From Senegalimassilia anaerobia JC110 (GTDB lineage: Bacteria > Actinomycetota > Coriobacteriia > Coriobacteriales > Eggerthellaceae), in contig NZ_HE611016.1 of assembly GCF_000236865.1 (NCBI RefSeq), forward strand, positions 422,741 to 460,767: a stretch of 38,027 bases of DNA, in the 5' to 3' direction. Numbering within the stretch: the first letter of the stretch is position 1; every line of letters starts with the position of its first letter. Below are positions 24,345 to 32,046 of this stretch, one piece after another. Under the pieces are notes generated by a model. The model saw only the letters and a list, made by a program, of their open reading frames with translations. It made no database searches and was not told where the DNA came from. The position numbers were made by a program, and so were the translations under genes.

Positions 24345-26075
24345 ATGAGCGAAAAGAACGAATTAGCTGGCGAAATGGGTGCTGCACCTGCGGAAACGGT
24401 GATAGCGGATACGGCTCGCGCGCATTCTGTCGCACCTGCGGAAACAATGGCTTCCGCTGCAGCTCGCACGCACATCGATGACGCACGCGAGTCAGCCGGT
24501 GACCGATTACAACCGGAGTGCTACGGCGCAGCCGAGGCGCGCGACATCGCCTGCGACGTGGTCATCGTCGGCTGCGGCGTGGCGGGCTTGTACTGCACGC
24601 TCAACCTTCCCTCCACGCTTTCCGTGGTGATGCTGGCGAAGACGACCGTGGACGAATGCGATTCCATGCTGGCGCAAGGCGGCATCTGCGTGCAGCACGA
24701 CGACGCCGACTACGCGCCGTTTTTCGAGGACACCCTGCGCGCGGGCCATTACGAGAACCGCTGCGAGAGCGTGGATTTGATGATCCGCGCAAGCCGCAGC
24801 ATCATCTCCGACCTAGTGAAACGCGGCGTGGACTTCGAGCGCGACCAGGCGGGCAACCTACGCTACACCCGCGAAGGCGCGCACAGCCGCCCGCGCATCT
24901 GCTTCCACAGCGACATCACCGGCGACGAGATAACCTCCACGCTGCTTGCTTGCGTGCGCGAACTGCCCAACGTCCGCATCCTGGAACACACCTGCATGGA
25001 CGACATCCTGGTCACGCAGGAAGATGGCGAGGGCCGCCAGCCGCAGACGCGTTGCTGCGGCGTGGTCGCACACACGGCAGACGGGGCGCAACTGCGCATC
25101 TTCGCGGATCAGACGCTTTGGGCCTGCGGCGGCATCGGCGGCACGTACCCGCGCTCCACCAACTTCCCCAGCCTTACCGGCGACGCGTGCGCCATCGCCG
25201 AGCGCCACGGCATCGCCCTCGAGCACATGGACTACGTGCAGATCCACCCCACTTCCCTGTACTCGACGCGGCCGGGCCGTGCGTTTCTGGTTTCGGAATC
25301 GTGCCGTGGCGAAGGGGCCGTGCTGCTCGACGCTAACGGGAATCGCTTCACCGACGAGCTGCAACCGCGCGACGTGGTAAGCGCGGCCATATACCGGCAG
25401 ATGGCTGCAGAAGGCTCGGATTACGTGCGCCTTTCTTTCGTCAACATGCCGAAAGACGAGATCACAGGACACTTCAAGAATATCTACAAGCGCTGCCTGG
25501 AGGAAGGATTCGACATCACGCGCGAGCCCATCCCCGTCGTACCTGCACAACATTACTTCATGGGCGGCGTGCGGGTTGACCGCAACAGCGCTACGGACCT
25601 GTCGGGGCTGTACGCCGCCGGCGAGACCAGCTGCAACGGCGTGCACGGGAAGAACCGCCTGGCCAGCAACTCGCTGCTTGAGTCGCTCGTGTTCGCCCAG
25701 CGTGCGGCGTGGGACATGTGCCGCAAGCTGGGCGTGGAAGCGCCCGTCGCGCAAACCTATCCCGAGCAGCCCTGCGGCGCCGACGCGCAGGCGTACAAGC
25801 GCCTCTGCGCCGAAGCCGAGCGCAAAACCCGCGAAAGCGCAGCGCACGACGGACCGCAAACCGCAACGCAAACCAGGCCGCAAACCTGCACGCAAAACGC
25901 AGTACACGACGAGCCGCAAACCTGCGCGCAAAACGCCGGGCAAAGCGCGCTGCGAACCGAGCCCCACAACGCTGGGCAACCCGGTTCGCAAACCGAAGCG
26001 CAAACCTGCCCGCAAATCCCTCCCCCGTCCGACACCGATCGCACCGCAAGCTCCAAGGAGGTCGTTTGCGCATGA
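24345..26075 (+). CDS. nadB: L-aspartate oxidase with low-complexity ends
   Basis: Encodes 576 residues. NadB oxidises L-aspartate to iminoaspartate for NadA, using FAD. The FAD motif VIVGCGVAGLY is at 73-83, followed by QGGI at 111-114, the catalytic segment EGAHSRPRICFHSDITGDEI (177-196) and HYFMGGVRVD. A final FAD motif, AAGETSCNGVHGKNRLASNSL, follows. Residues 14-45 are a diverged tandem duplication of a 16-residue unit beginning APAET. After about residue 495 the usual C-terminal helical domain is absent and is replaced by a roughly 75-residue Gln/Thr/Asn-rich tail encoded by CGCAAAC-type repeats. The catalytic core appears intact. The stop overlaps the nadC start (ATGA). Confidence 0.95.
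   Translation: MSEKNELAGEMGAAPAETVIADTARAHSVAPAETMASAAARTHIDDARESAGDRLQPECYGAAEARDIACDVVIVGCGVAGLYCTLNLPSTLSVVMLAKTTVDECDSMLAQGGICVQHDDADYAPFFEDTLRAGHYENRCESVDLMIRASRSIISDLVKRGVDFERDQAGNLRYTREGAHSRPRICFHSDITGDEITSTLLACVRELPNVRILEHTCMDDILVTQEDGEGRQPQTRCCGVVAHTADGAQLRIFADQTLWACGGIGGTYPRSTNFPSLTGDACAIAERHGIALEHMDYVQIHPTSLYSTRPGRAFLVSESCRGEGAVLLDANGNRFTDELQPRDVVSAAIYRQMAAEGSDYVRLSFVNMPKDEITGHFKNIYKRCLEEGFDITREPIPVVPAQHYFMGGVRVDRNSATDLSGLYAAGETSCNGVHGKNRLASNSLLESLVFAQRAAWDMCRKLGVEAPVAQTYPEQPCGADAQAYKRLCAEAERKTRESAAHDGPQTATQTRPQTCTQNAVHDEPQTCAQNAGQSALRTEPHNAGQPGSQTEAQTCPQIPPPSDTDRTASSKEVVCA
24384..24479 (+). repeat. Tandem 48-bp duplication in the nadB 5' end
   Basis: Two adjacent 48-bp units (24384-24431 and 24432-24479) share an exact first 14 bases (GCACCTGCGGAAAC). 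They encode 16-residue units with 8 of 16 residues identical, both starting APAET. This is a diverged internal duplication in the non-conserved leader of NadB. Confidence 0.7.
25855..26020 (+). repeat. CGCAAAC-type short repeats in the nadB 3' end
   Basis: The heptamer CGCAAAC or its variant CGCAAAAC recurs many times at irregular 8- to 30-bp spacing, encoding QT, QN and TQ steps in the NadB tail. The same unit type reappears at 27193-27240 inside niaR and nowhere else that I noticed in the window. Confidence 0.65.
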
Positions 26076-26998
26076 ATCCCATCACGCTGACAACCGTGGC
26101 CGAACCGCTTATCCGCCAGGCGCTGGCCGAGGACATCACCAACGAGGACGTTTCCACCGCCTCCATCATGCCCGATGCACGCCCCGCCGCCGTGGACCTG
26201 ATCGCGAAGGCCGACGGCGTGCTGTGCGGCCTCGACGTGTTCGAGCGCACGTTCGCCATCCTTGACCCCGAAACCCGCATCCAGCGCTTCGCCGCAGACG
26301 GCGACGACGTTTGCGCAGGCCAGACGCTTGCGACAGTAACCGGCGACGTGCGCGTGCTGCTGTCGGGCGAGCGCGTGGCCCTGAACTACCTGCAGCGCAT
26401 GAGCGGCATCGCCACCTACACGCACCGCGTGGCTGCGCTCCTCGAGGGCAGCACCACCCAGCTGGTGGACACGCGCAAAACCACGCCGAACATGCGCGTG
26501 TTCGAGAAGGAGGCCGTCAGGTGCGGCGGCGGACGCAACCACCGCTACAACCTTTCCGACGGGGTGCTGCTGAAGGACAACCACATCGCCGCCGCAGGCG
26601 GCGTGCGCGAAGCCATCGAGGCAGCGCGCGCCCACGCCCCGTTCGTGCGCGAGATCGAGGTGGAGTGCGAAAAGTTCGCGCAGGTCGAGGAGGCGATCGC
26701 TGCCGGGGCGGACATCATCATGCTCGACAACATGGACCACGACGCGATGGCGGCGGCCGTCGCGTTCATCGACGGGCGCGCGAAGACCGAGTGCTCCGGC
26801 AACATCGACGCGCACAACGTGCAGGCCATCGCCGACCTGGGCATCGACTTCGTGTCCAGCGGCGCGCTCACCCACTCGGCGCCTATCCTGGATGTGTCCA
26901 TGAAGCACCTGCGCATGCTGGACGGCAAAACCGATAACACCGCGACTGCTAACGGCAACGCACCGGTCACCGACGTACACCGGGAAAGCGAGCAGTAG
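26072..26998 (+). CDS. nadC: Nicotinate-nucleotide pyrophosphorylase (carboxylating)
   Basis: Encodes 308 residues. NadC converts quinolinate and PRPP to nicotinate mononucleotide, CO2 and pyrophosphate. Motifs: LNYLQRMSGIAT (104-115), DTRKTTP (133-139), RNHRYNLSDGVLLKDNH (155-171), EVECE, and MLDNMD. The C-terminal 25 residues are a non-conserved Asn/Thr-rich tail. The ATG at 26072 overlaps the nadB stop and has AAGGAGG ten bases ahead; the frame upstream of it is a shadow of nadB. Two bases separate its stop from the niaR start. Confidence 0.96.
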   Translation: MNPITLTTVAEPLIRQALAEDITNEDVSTASIMPDARPAAVDLIAKADGVLCGLDVFERTFAILDPETRIQRFAADGDDVCAGQTLATVTGDVRVLLSGERVALNYLQRMSGIATYTHRVAALLEGSTTQLVDTRKTTPNMRVFEKEAVRCGGGRNHRYNLSDGVLLKDNHIAAAGGVREAIEAARAHAPFVREIEVECEKFAQVEEAIAAGADIIMLDNMDHDAMAAAVAFIDGRAKTECSGNIDAHNVQAIADLGIDFVSSGALTHSAPILDVSMKHLRMLDGKTDNTATANGNAPVTDVHRESEQ

Positions 26999-27000
26999 CC

Positions 27001-27606
27001 ATGACAAAAGCCGAGGCCAGACGCGCATCGCTGCTCGATGCGCTCCGATCAGCCGATGCACCGGTATCCGGCGGTCAGCTTGCGAACACCCTTAACGTCA
27101 GCCGGCAGATCATCGTGCAGGACATCGCGCTGCTGCGCAAGGCAGGCGCAAGCATCGTGGCAACCACGAAGGGCTACGTGCTGGCTGATGCCGCGCAAAC
27201 CGCAGCTCAAAACGCAACGCAAACCATGGCGCAAAACGCCGCGGAGCAACCGGCCGTGCACCTTGACGAGCCAGCCCGCACGTTCAAGCTGCACCACGAG
27301 GTCGAGCAAACCAGGGACGAACTGCAGACCATCGTCGCACTCGGCGGGCGCGTGCACAACGTGTCCATCAGCCATCGCGCCTACGGTCGCATCACCGCGC
27401 CTTTGGAGATCGCCAACCAGGCGGATATCGAACGGTTCATCAACGATATCGAAAGCGGGAAATCCTCGCCGCTGAGCACTGCCACCTCGGGATACCACTA
27501 TCACCTGGTGTCGGCGCCAAACAACGAGGCCCTCGAAGCCATCGGCCGGGCGCTCGCGGACAAGGGCTTCCTAGCCCCGCTGCTCCCCCACGAACAGGAG
27601 GGATAA
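27001..27606 (+). CDS. niaR: NiaR-type niacin-responsive transcriptional repressor
   Basis: Encodes 201 residues. Residues 1-62 form a winged helix-turn-helix of the HTH_11 type (SGGQLANTLNVSRQIIVQDI). Residues ~92-195 form a 3H domain. His99, Glu107, His166 and His168 reproduce exactly the spacing of the metal ligands His79, Glu87, His146 and His148 known from Thermotoga TM1602, so a metal and nicotinate-type ligand are expected. The linker (64-83) is a Gln/Asn/Thr repeat coded by CGCAAAC-type DNA as in nadB. As the last gene of nadA-nadB-nadC it should repress its own operon via the inverted repeat at 23256-23287. Its stop lies only four bases from that of the convergent FHA gene. Confidence 0.92.
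   Translation: MTKAEARRASLLDALRSADAPVSGGQLANTLNVSRQIIVQDIALLRKAGASIVATTKGYVLADAAQTAAQNATQTMAQNAAEQPAVHLDEPARTFKLHHEVEQTRDELQTIVALGGRVHNVSISHRAYGRITAPLEIANQADIERFINDIESGKSSPLSTATSGYHYHLVSAPNNEALEAIGRALADKGFLAPLLPHEQEG
27193..27240 (+). repeat. CGCAAAC-type repeats in the niaR linker
   Basis: GCGCAAACC, CTCAAAACG, ACGCAAACC and GCGCAAAACGCC follow each other and encode about 16 Gln/Thr/Asn/Ala residues between the DNA-binding and 3H domains. They match the repeats in the nadB tail 1.2 kb upstream. Confidence 0.6.
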
Positions 27607-27610
27607 GGAA

Positions 27611-28594
27611 TTATTCCCAGCTTTCCGGCATGCCCTCGATAAGCATGAACCGGGTCGACCCGGCAAGAACCAGCTCGTCGCCGGCGTGCACCTCGACCGG
27701 CTCCGCGCATGCGGAAGCACCCGAGCGCGCCGGCTCAACCACCGTCTCGGAGCCGTCTTCGCCGCTGATCAGCACGGTGCCGTTGGAGCTTCCCAAGCCC
27801 TGCACGCACCACCGGCCCGCTTCGTTGCACCAGACGCGCAGATGATGGCCCGACACGTCGGGCTCCACGTCGTTGATGTCGTCAGGCCCCAGGGCCAGCG
27901 CGCCGATCTCCACGCCGTCGGAAAGCGGCTGCACCCAGTGCAAGCCCCCGGAAACCAGGCCTCCCACCATGCGCAACAGGCCCAGCGCCTGCGCCTGTTC
28001 GCGCGGATCCGCGGACGCCGTGCCAGGCTGCTCACCTTGGTCCATGACGGCTGCGGGGACGGTTTCCAGCCTTCCGCCATGCACCGTCTTCACGTAATCG
28101 AGCACGTAAGCGCACGCACGCTTCACGTTCGCGCTGCACCCCGCCGCCACGAACAGCACCATGGCCAGCTCGGCGCGTTCCTCAACGCTATAGCCCACGC
28201 CGCGAGCCAGGCGCTCCAGCACATTGCGATACAGCGCCAGGTCCTGATGGCACTCGCGCAGCGCCTGCTCCATTAGCGCGCCGCCCTGGTTCGTGACCAG
28301 CGATAACGTCTCCTCAGCCGACAGGCCCTTCCCGTCGCGGGAGCGCAGGCGCGCCGAAACGCGAAGCGCCGCCACGCCCCAATCGCAAAAGTAGCGGTCC
28401 TGCAATGAGCCCACGGGGGCGTGCACGATGAAGCGCGAAACCCATGTACGGTCGTCGCAACGCGACAGCGGGCTTTTGCCATCGGCAAGCGGACGGCCGG
28501 ACAGCACCAGGCGCGCCAGGTCCTTGTGGCTGATGCCGCCATAGCGCTTCATGGTCTCGAACAGGGCGCCGCACGGCGTCAACTCCGTTGCCAT
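27611..28594 (-). CDS. FHA-domain protein of kinase module
   Basis: Encodes 327 residues if started at the ATG at 28594, ten bases after AAGGAG. A GTG at 28603, overlapping the kinase stop as GTGA, is an alternative. Residues ~1-185 form a mostly helical domain I do not recognise. Residues ~225-322 look like a forkhead-associated domain, which normally binds phosphothreonine: VSGHHLRVW is the Ser/His motif, GSSNGTVLI the SSNGT loop, and AGDELVLAGSTRFMLIEG the last strands. The usual Gly-Arg before this is Gly-Pro (LGPDD), so phosphopeptide binding may be altered. It is the last gene of a three-gene module behind a Ser/Thr kinase and probably binds the kinase or its targets. Confidence 0.75.
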   Translation of the reverse strand: MATELTPCGALFETMKRYGGISHKDLARLVLSGRPLADGKSPLSRCDDRTWVSRFIVHAPVGSLQDRYFCDWGVAALRVSARLRSRDGKGLSAEETLSLVTNQGGALMEQALRECHQDLALYRNVLERLARGVGYSVEERAELAMVLFVAAGCSANVKRACAYVLDYVKTVHGGRLETVPAAVMDQGEQPGTASADPREQAQALGLLRMVGGLVSGGLHWVQPLSDGVEIGALALGPDDINDVEPDVSGHHLRVWCNEAGRWCVQGLGSSNGTVLISGEDGSETVVEPARSGASACAEPVEVHAGDELVLAGSTRFMLIEGMPESWE

Positions 28595-28599
28595 CAGCC

Positions 28600-30603
28600 T
28601 CACGCTCCTTCGCTCATATCGTCATCCGCAGCTTCGCTCCCGCCGGCGAAGCGGGCTTTTGCGCTCGAAACCCCACCCGCGGGATCGTCAATCTCGTACT
28701 CGGGTTGCGAATCGTCGTCGCGATCCGGGTTTTGCACATCGGCGGAAACCCCGGGCTCACCTGCATTGCGCCCGTCTGCGGCCCGCAAACTGCAAACCTG
28801 CCGCGCTTCGCCGTTCCCGGCCTCGCTTGCAAGGACCGGCGCTGCCACGCTCGGAAGCACGGCAGAGTCGTCGGAAACCCCTGACGGCAACGCGCGACGG
28901 CGAATCATCTGGGGCAACGCCGCATTCAGCGCGAAATCGGCCACCATGATGCACCAGCCCGCCGCCGCTGCGGCCACCAACGCCATGGAAAGCAAGTGCT
29001 GCTGCGCCGCCGCCTCGAAGCGCATGTCGGCAAGCACCTGCCACAGGGCCGCGAACGTTACCGCAAGGCCCGCCGTGCCGCGCAAAAAGCCCGCTATGGT
29101 GCGCGAACCGCCAAAGCGCAACGATAGCCCCACCAACGCGGGGAACAGCGCCGCAACGGCCACTGCAGCCCCGGGAACACCGCCGGACCAGGCAAAACCC
29201 ACCGCATCAAGCGACGCCTGCGCCCCGTTGGCAAGCACGGCCGCCGAGACCGCAACCCCCGCCAATGCCGCCGCCGCGACGCCCTTGCACGCCATACGCA
29301 CATGAGCCAGCGTGGAATCGGCCACATCGAGCGCCGACGCGGCAAACCCGCCGGGCACGCACGGCACCAGCGGGCGACCGCAAAACGACCGCTCCACGTT
29401 GTCGGCGTAGTGGATGGAGAACGACGACAGCGCATCGCGGACCGCCGCGGCGTCAGGGCGATCGGATTGCCCGCGAGCCAGGCAATCGCCCAACACGATA
29501 CCCAGCTGCTCATCCACAAAGGACAGCGCCTCGGCAGCCTCCGACACCCCCATCGGCGCAGACAGCTTGTCCTGCGCGTGCTGCACCGCAACCGCCACCT
29601 CGGGTTCGCGGGCAAGCGCCTCGAGCAGCTCGTCGGCTCGGGCGTGCGCCATCACCGCAGCCGGCGCGGGAGCGGCCATCTTCGCGCGATACGGCGAAAC
29701 CGGCGCCCCATCTTCCCCAACCGCATGCAGGTCGTAAGGGACGCGCCCGCACGCCAGCTGGTACACCACGCTAGCCGCGGCGTACGCGTCGATCGCCGGC
29801 GATTTACGCAGCTCGGCCAGGCCCGGGATGTCGTCGCTGAGCATCTCGGGCGGCGCGAAATCGGCCGTGGCGCCGCGGAACACCGCGTTCTCGCTGGTGA
29901 ACGACGTGGAGCGCAGCTCCGACTCGGCCGACGAGCCGAAGTCGATGAGGTACAGGTCGAACACACCCTCGTCCACCTGCTGCTCCAAGGACAGCCGCGA
30001 GGTGCGCACCATAACGTTGCGCGGGCTGATGTCGCGGTGTACGAACCCGCCTTCCACATACCCCATGCGCGCCACCAGGTCGAACAGGTCGCGGCCCAGG
30101 CGCGCCGCCACCAGCGGGCTCACACGGCCGCAACCGTCGACGGCAAGCTGCCGCCGCACGCGGTCCAAGGTGATGCCCTCAACCCATTCCATGACGATGC
30201 ACGGCACCCCGTCAACGGTGCCCCGGCCATACAGACGGGGGAAGCCCTTCAGCCCCGACAGCAGGATATGGCACTCGTATTCGCGTTCGAACGCGGAACG
30301 CGAGGCGCGCATGCGGCGCTCATGATCATCCTCGGTTTCGCCATCGCGGCGATGCGGAAGCGAAAGCAGCTTGAGCGCCAGGTGCTCGCCCTGCGCGTTG
30401 CGCGCATGCTCCACGCGGCCCGTGCCGCCGCGATGGGCCTGCCCCTGCGACACGAACAACGTGACGAAACGACGCACGTAGGACGGCCGATCGGCATCGG
30501 AAAGCGAAAGCGGCGCGCTGAAATCCGCCACACGCACCAGGCGCATGCCCTGAACGGCGCCCGACGAGGCGAGCACGCCGCCCTTGTCCAGATGCCCGCT
30601 CAT
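28600..30603 (-). CDS. Membrane Ser/Thr protein kinase
   Basis: Encodes 667 residues. Residues ~45-400 form a Hanks-type kinase domain: glycine-rich loop SQGQAHRGGTGRV (52-64), Lys78 in ALKLL, a likely alpha-C Glu at 107/109, VMEWVEG hinge, HRDISPRN (189-196) with Asp191 and Asn196, and DFGS (221-224). HRDIS replaces the common HRDLK, and the insert before DFG is longer than usual. All core catalytic residues are present, so it is probably active. Residues ~430-560 hold four hydrophobic segments; a Ser/Glu/Asp-rich tail follows. The ATG overlaps the stop of the upstream membrane protein (ATGA, seen when the frameshift there is corrected), and its stop overlaps or abuts the FHA gene. No PASTA repeats and no phosphatase partner are seen. 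Confidence 0.85.
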   Translation of the reverse strand: MSGHLDKGGVLASSGAVQGMRLVRVADFSAPLSLSDADRPSYVRRFVTLFVSQGQAHRGGTGRVEHARNAQGEHLALKLLSLPHRRDGETEDDHERRMRASRSAFEREYECHILLSGLKGFPRLYGRGTVDGVPCIVMEWVEGITLDRVRRQLAVDGCGRVSPLVAARLGRDLFDLVARMGYVEGGFVHRDISPRNVMVRTSRLSLEQQVDEGVFDLYLIDFGSSAESELRSTSFTSENAVFRGATADFAPPEMLSDDIPGLAELRKSPAIDAYAAASVVYQLACGRVPYDLHAVGEDGAPVSPYRAKMAAPAPAAVMAHARADELLEALAREPEVAVAVQHAQDKLSAPMGVSEAAEALSFVDEQLGIVLGDCLARGQSDRPDAAAVRDALSSFSIHYADNVERSFCGRPLVPCVPGGFAASALDVADSTLAHVRMACKGVAAAALAGVAVSAAVLANGAQASLDAVGFAWSGGVPGAAVAVAALFPALVGLSLRFGGSRTIAGFLRGTAGLAVTFAALWQVLADMRFEAAAQQHLLSMALVAAAAAGWCIMVADFALNAALPQMIRRRALPSGVSDDSAVLPSVAAPVLASEAGNGEARQVCSLRAADGRNAGEPGVSADVQNPDRDDDSQPEYEIDDPAGGVSSAKARFAGGSEAADDDMSEGA

Positions 30604-32007
30604 AACCTGATGCTCGCTAACGTCTCGTTCAGATGCGCCGCCGCAATGCTGTTGCCGGAGGCATCCTGATCAGCGCGAACGGGTTCCATCCAGCGATCAA
30701 CCCCTTCCGCCGGGTTCTCGTATGCCAAGTTCAACCCCCACGCGTCGTAAATGACGGAGAGGTACTGGTCCAACGCGATATACGCACGCTGGAGGTTGCC
30801 CTTTTGCTCCAGCCAGCGCGAGCCATCGGCGAACGCGTCAGAATTGCGCAGCAGCAGGAAGTCGGTGAGCGTTTGGCTGTCGATGGCCGCACACTCGTTG
30901 TAATCGCTTTGGCGAAGGGGGCGACGTGCTCATGCAGTCGTTGTTGAACGCGGCCACGGCGTTGTTCAAGCGCGTAACATAATCGTTCACGCGGGCCTGA
31001 TGATCGACCAGCACGGCATACGCCGCCGCCTCCTGCTCGGCCGTTGGGCCGGCAGGCGCAGGCGCGGAACCGGAGCCGCCGGCGCTTTCCGAACCCGAGC
31101 CCGAACCGCTCGCGTCGTCCGACGCGCTGCCCGAACCGCCGGAGCCGGAGCCGCCCGAGCCGGAACCGGAGCCGGACGCGGAACCGCTTCCCGCAGATCC
31201 CGAGCCCGCCTGCGACGAGCCTCCGGAAGCCGCGGAGCCCGACGCGGAACCAGACCCCGACGCAGCCGAGGCGCCAGCGATCTGCTGAACACGGGTGAAC
31301 GACGAATCCACCGAAGAAGCCGCAGATGCCCCGGTCAGCGACGCAACGCCCAGCATGCCGGAGCTCGAGCCAATGCCCAAAGCAGCCGCGGCATCGGGCG
31401 CAGCGGCATCGGTCTTCGACCCTTCGACCGTCAAGGGACCCACTGCGCGCGTCGAGTTCGCAGGGCCTGCCTGGACCTCGCGCATCTGGCCGTCAAGCCA
31501 CAGCGCGGACTCCAGCGGGATCACCACCGCGCCGGGCTTGTCGCCGGCAACCACGGCGGGGATTGCAGACACGTAACCGCCTACGCACGCAACCATCAGG
31601 GCGAACGACGCTGCCGAAAGCGCCATCATGGGACGGGTGATTCCGGGCTTCCACCGCAGCCTGCGCGCGCGGCGCGCAGGGCGATCGGTTGCGGCGAACG
31701 TGGGCGTGGGGCTAGGGGAAGGGCTGACGGCGCGGCCAGCGGGCGTAGGCTGCTCAGCGGGCGCCTGAGGGCGCGCCGTGTCAGCGGCAGCCAAATCCGT
31801 CGCATCATCGATGGCCAAGTCCGCCGCGTCGCCGGCGGCCAGGTCCGACGTATCATCGACGGCCGAATCCGACGTATCATCGATTGCCAAGTCTGCCGTA
31901 TCGTCGGTGACCAAGTCCGTCGCGTCGCCAGCCGCCAAATCCGCGGCATCGTTGGTGGCCAGATCCGCCGTATCGCGCTCGTCGTCGTGCGCGTTCTGCT
32001 CCGTCAT
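30600..32007 (-). CDS. Single-pass membrane protein with Gly/Ser stalk (frameshifted)
   Basis: The ATG at 32007 has AAAGGAGG upstream. As written, the frame ends at 30838 after an implausible tail. Skipping one base in the run of five G at 30917-30921 continues it to a TGA at 30602-30600, which overlaps the kinase ATG; the restored protein has 468 residues. Layout: residues 12-75, eight 8-residue repeats (DxADLAxx type); a Pro-rich stretch; Arg-rich residues before one membrane segment (~128-153); ~90 extracytoplasmic residues; a Gly/Ser stalk (~246-318); and a C-terminal globular domain of ~145 residues, containing FLLLRNSDAF and ALDQYLSVIYDAWG. It is the first gene of the kinase/FHA module and could be a surface sensor or kinase substrate. 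The frameshift may be a sequencing error, a mutation or +1 recoding. Confidence 0.7.
31054..31272 (-). repeat. Gly/Ser-coding low-complexity repeat
   Basis: About 73 codons of almost only Gly, Ser and Ala (SGSGSGGSGS-type), interrupted by one Asp-Asp pair. This is a long flexible stalk between the membrane-proximal region and the C-terminal domain of the encoded protein. Such repeats vary in length easily by slippage. Confidence 0.7.
31783..31974 (-). repeat. Eight tandem 24-bp units
   Basis: 192 bp divide into eight 24-bp units encoding the octapeptide pattern D-x-x-D-L-A-x-x (DTADLATN, DAADLAAG, DATDLVTD and so on). They form an acidic cytoplasmic N-terminal segment of the membrane protein. 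The units have diverged but keep phase exactly. Confidence 0.75.
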
Positions 32008-32046
32008 CGCCTTCCCTCCTTTCCCCGTTCGTCTCAAAAGTCGCCG

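Noticed and set aside
28551-30669. Plus-strand open frames opposite the kinase gene (including one of 455 codons)
   Set aside because: They are antisense shadows of the kinase and neighbour genes, Arg/His-rich and without family features.
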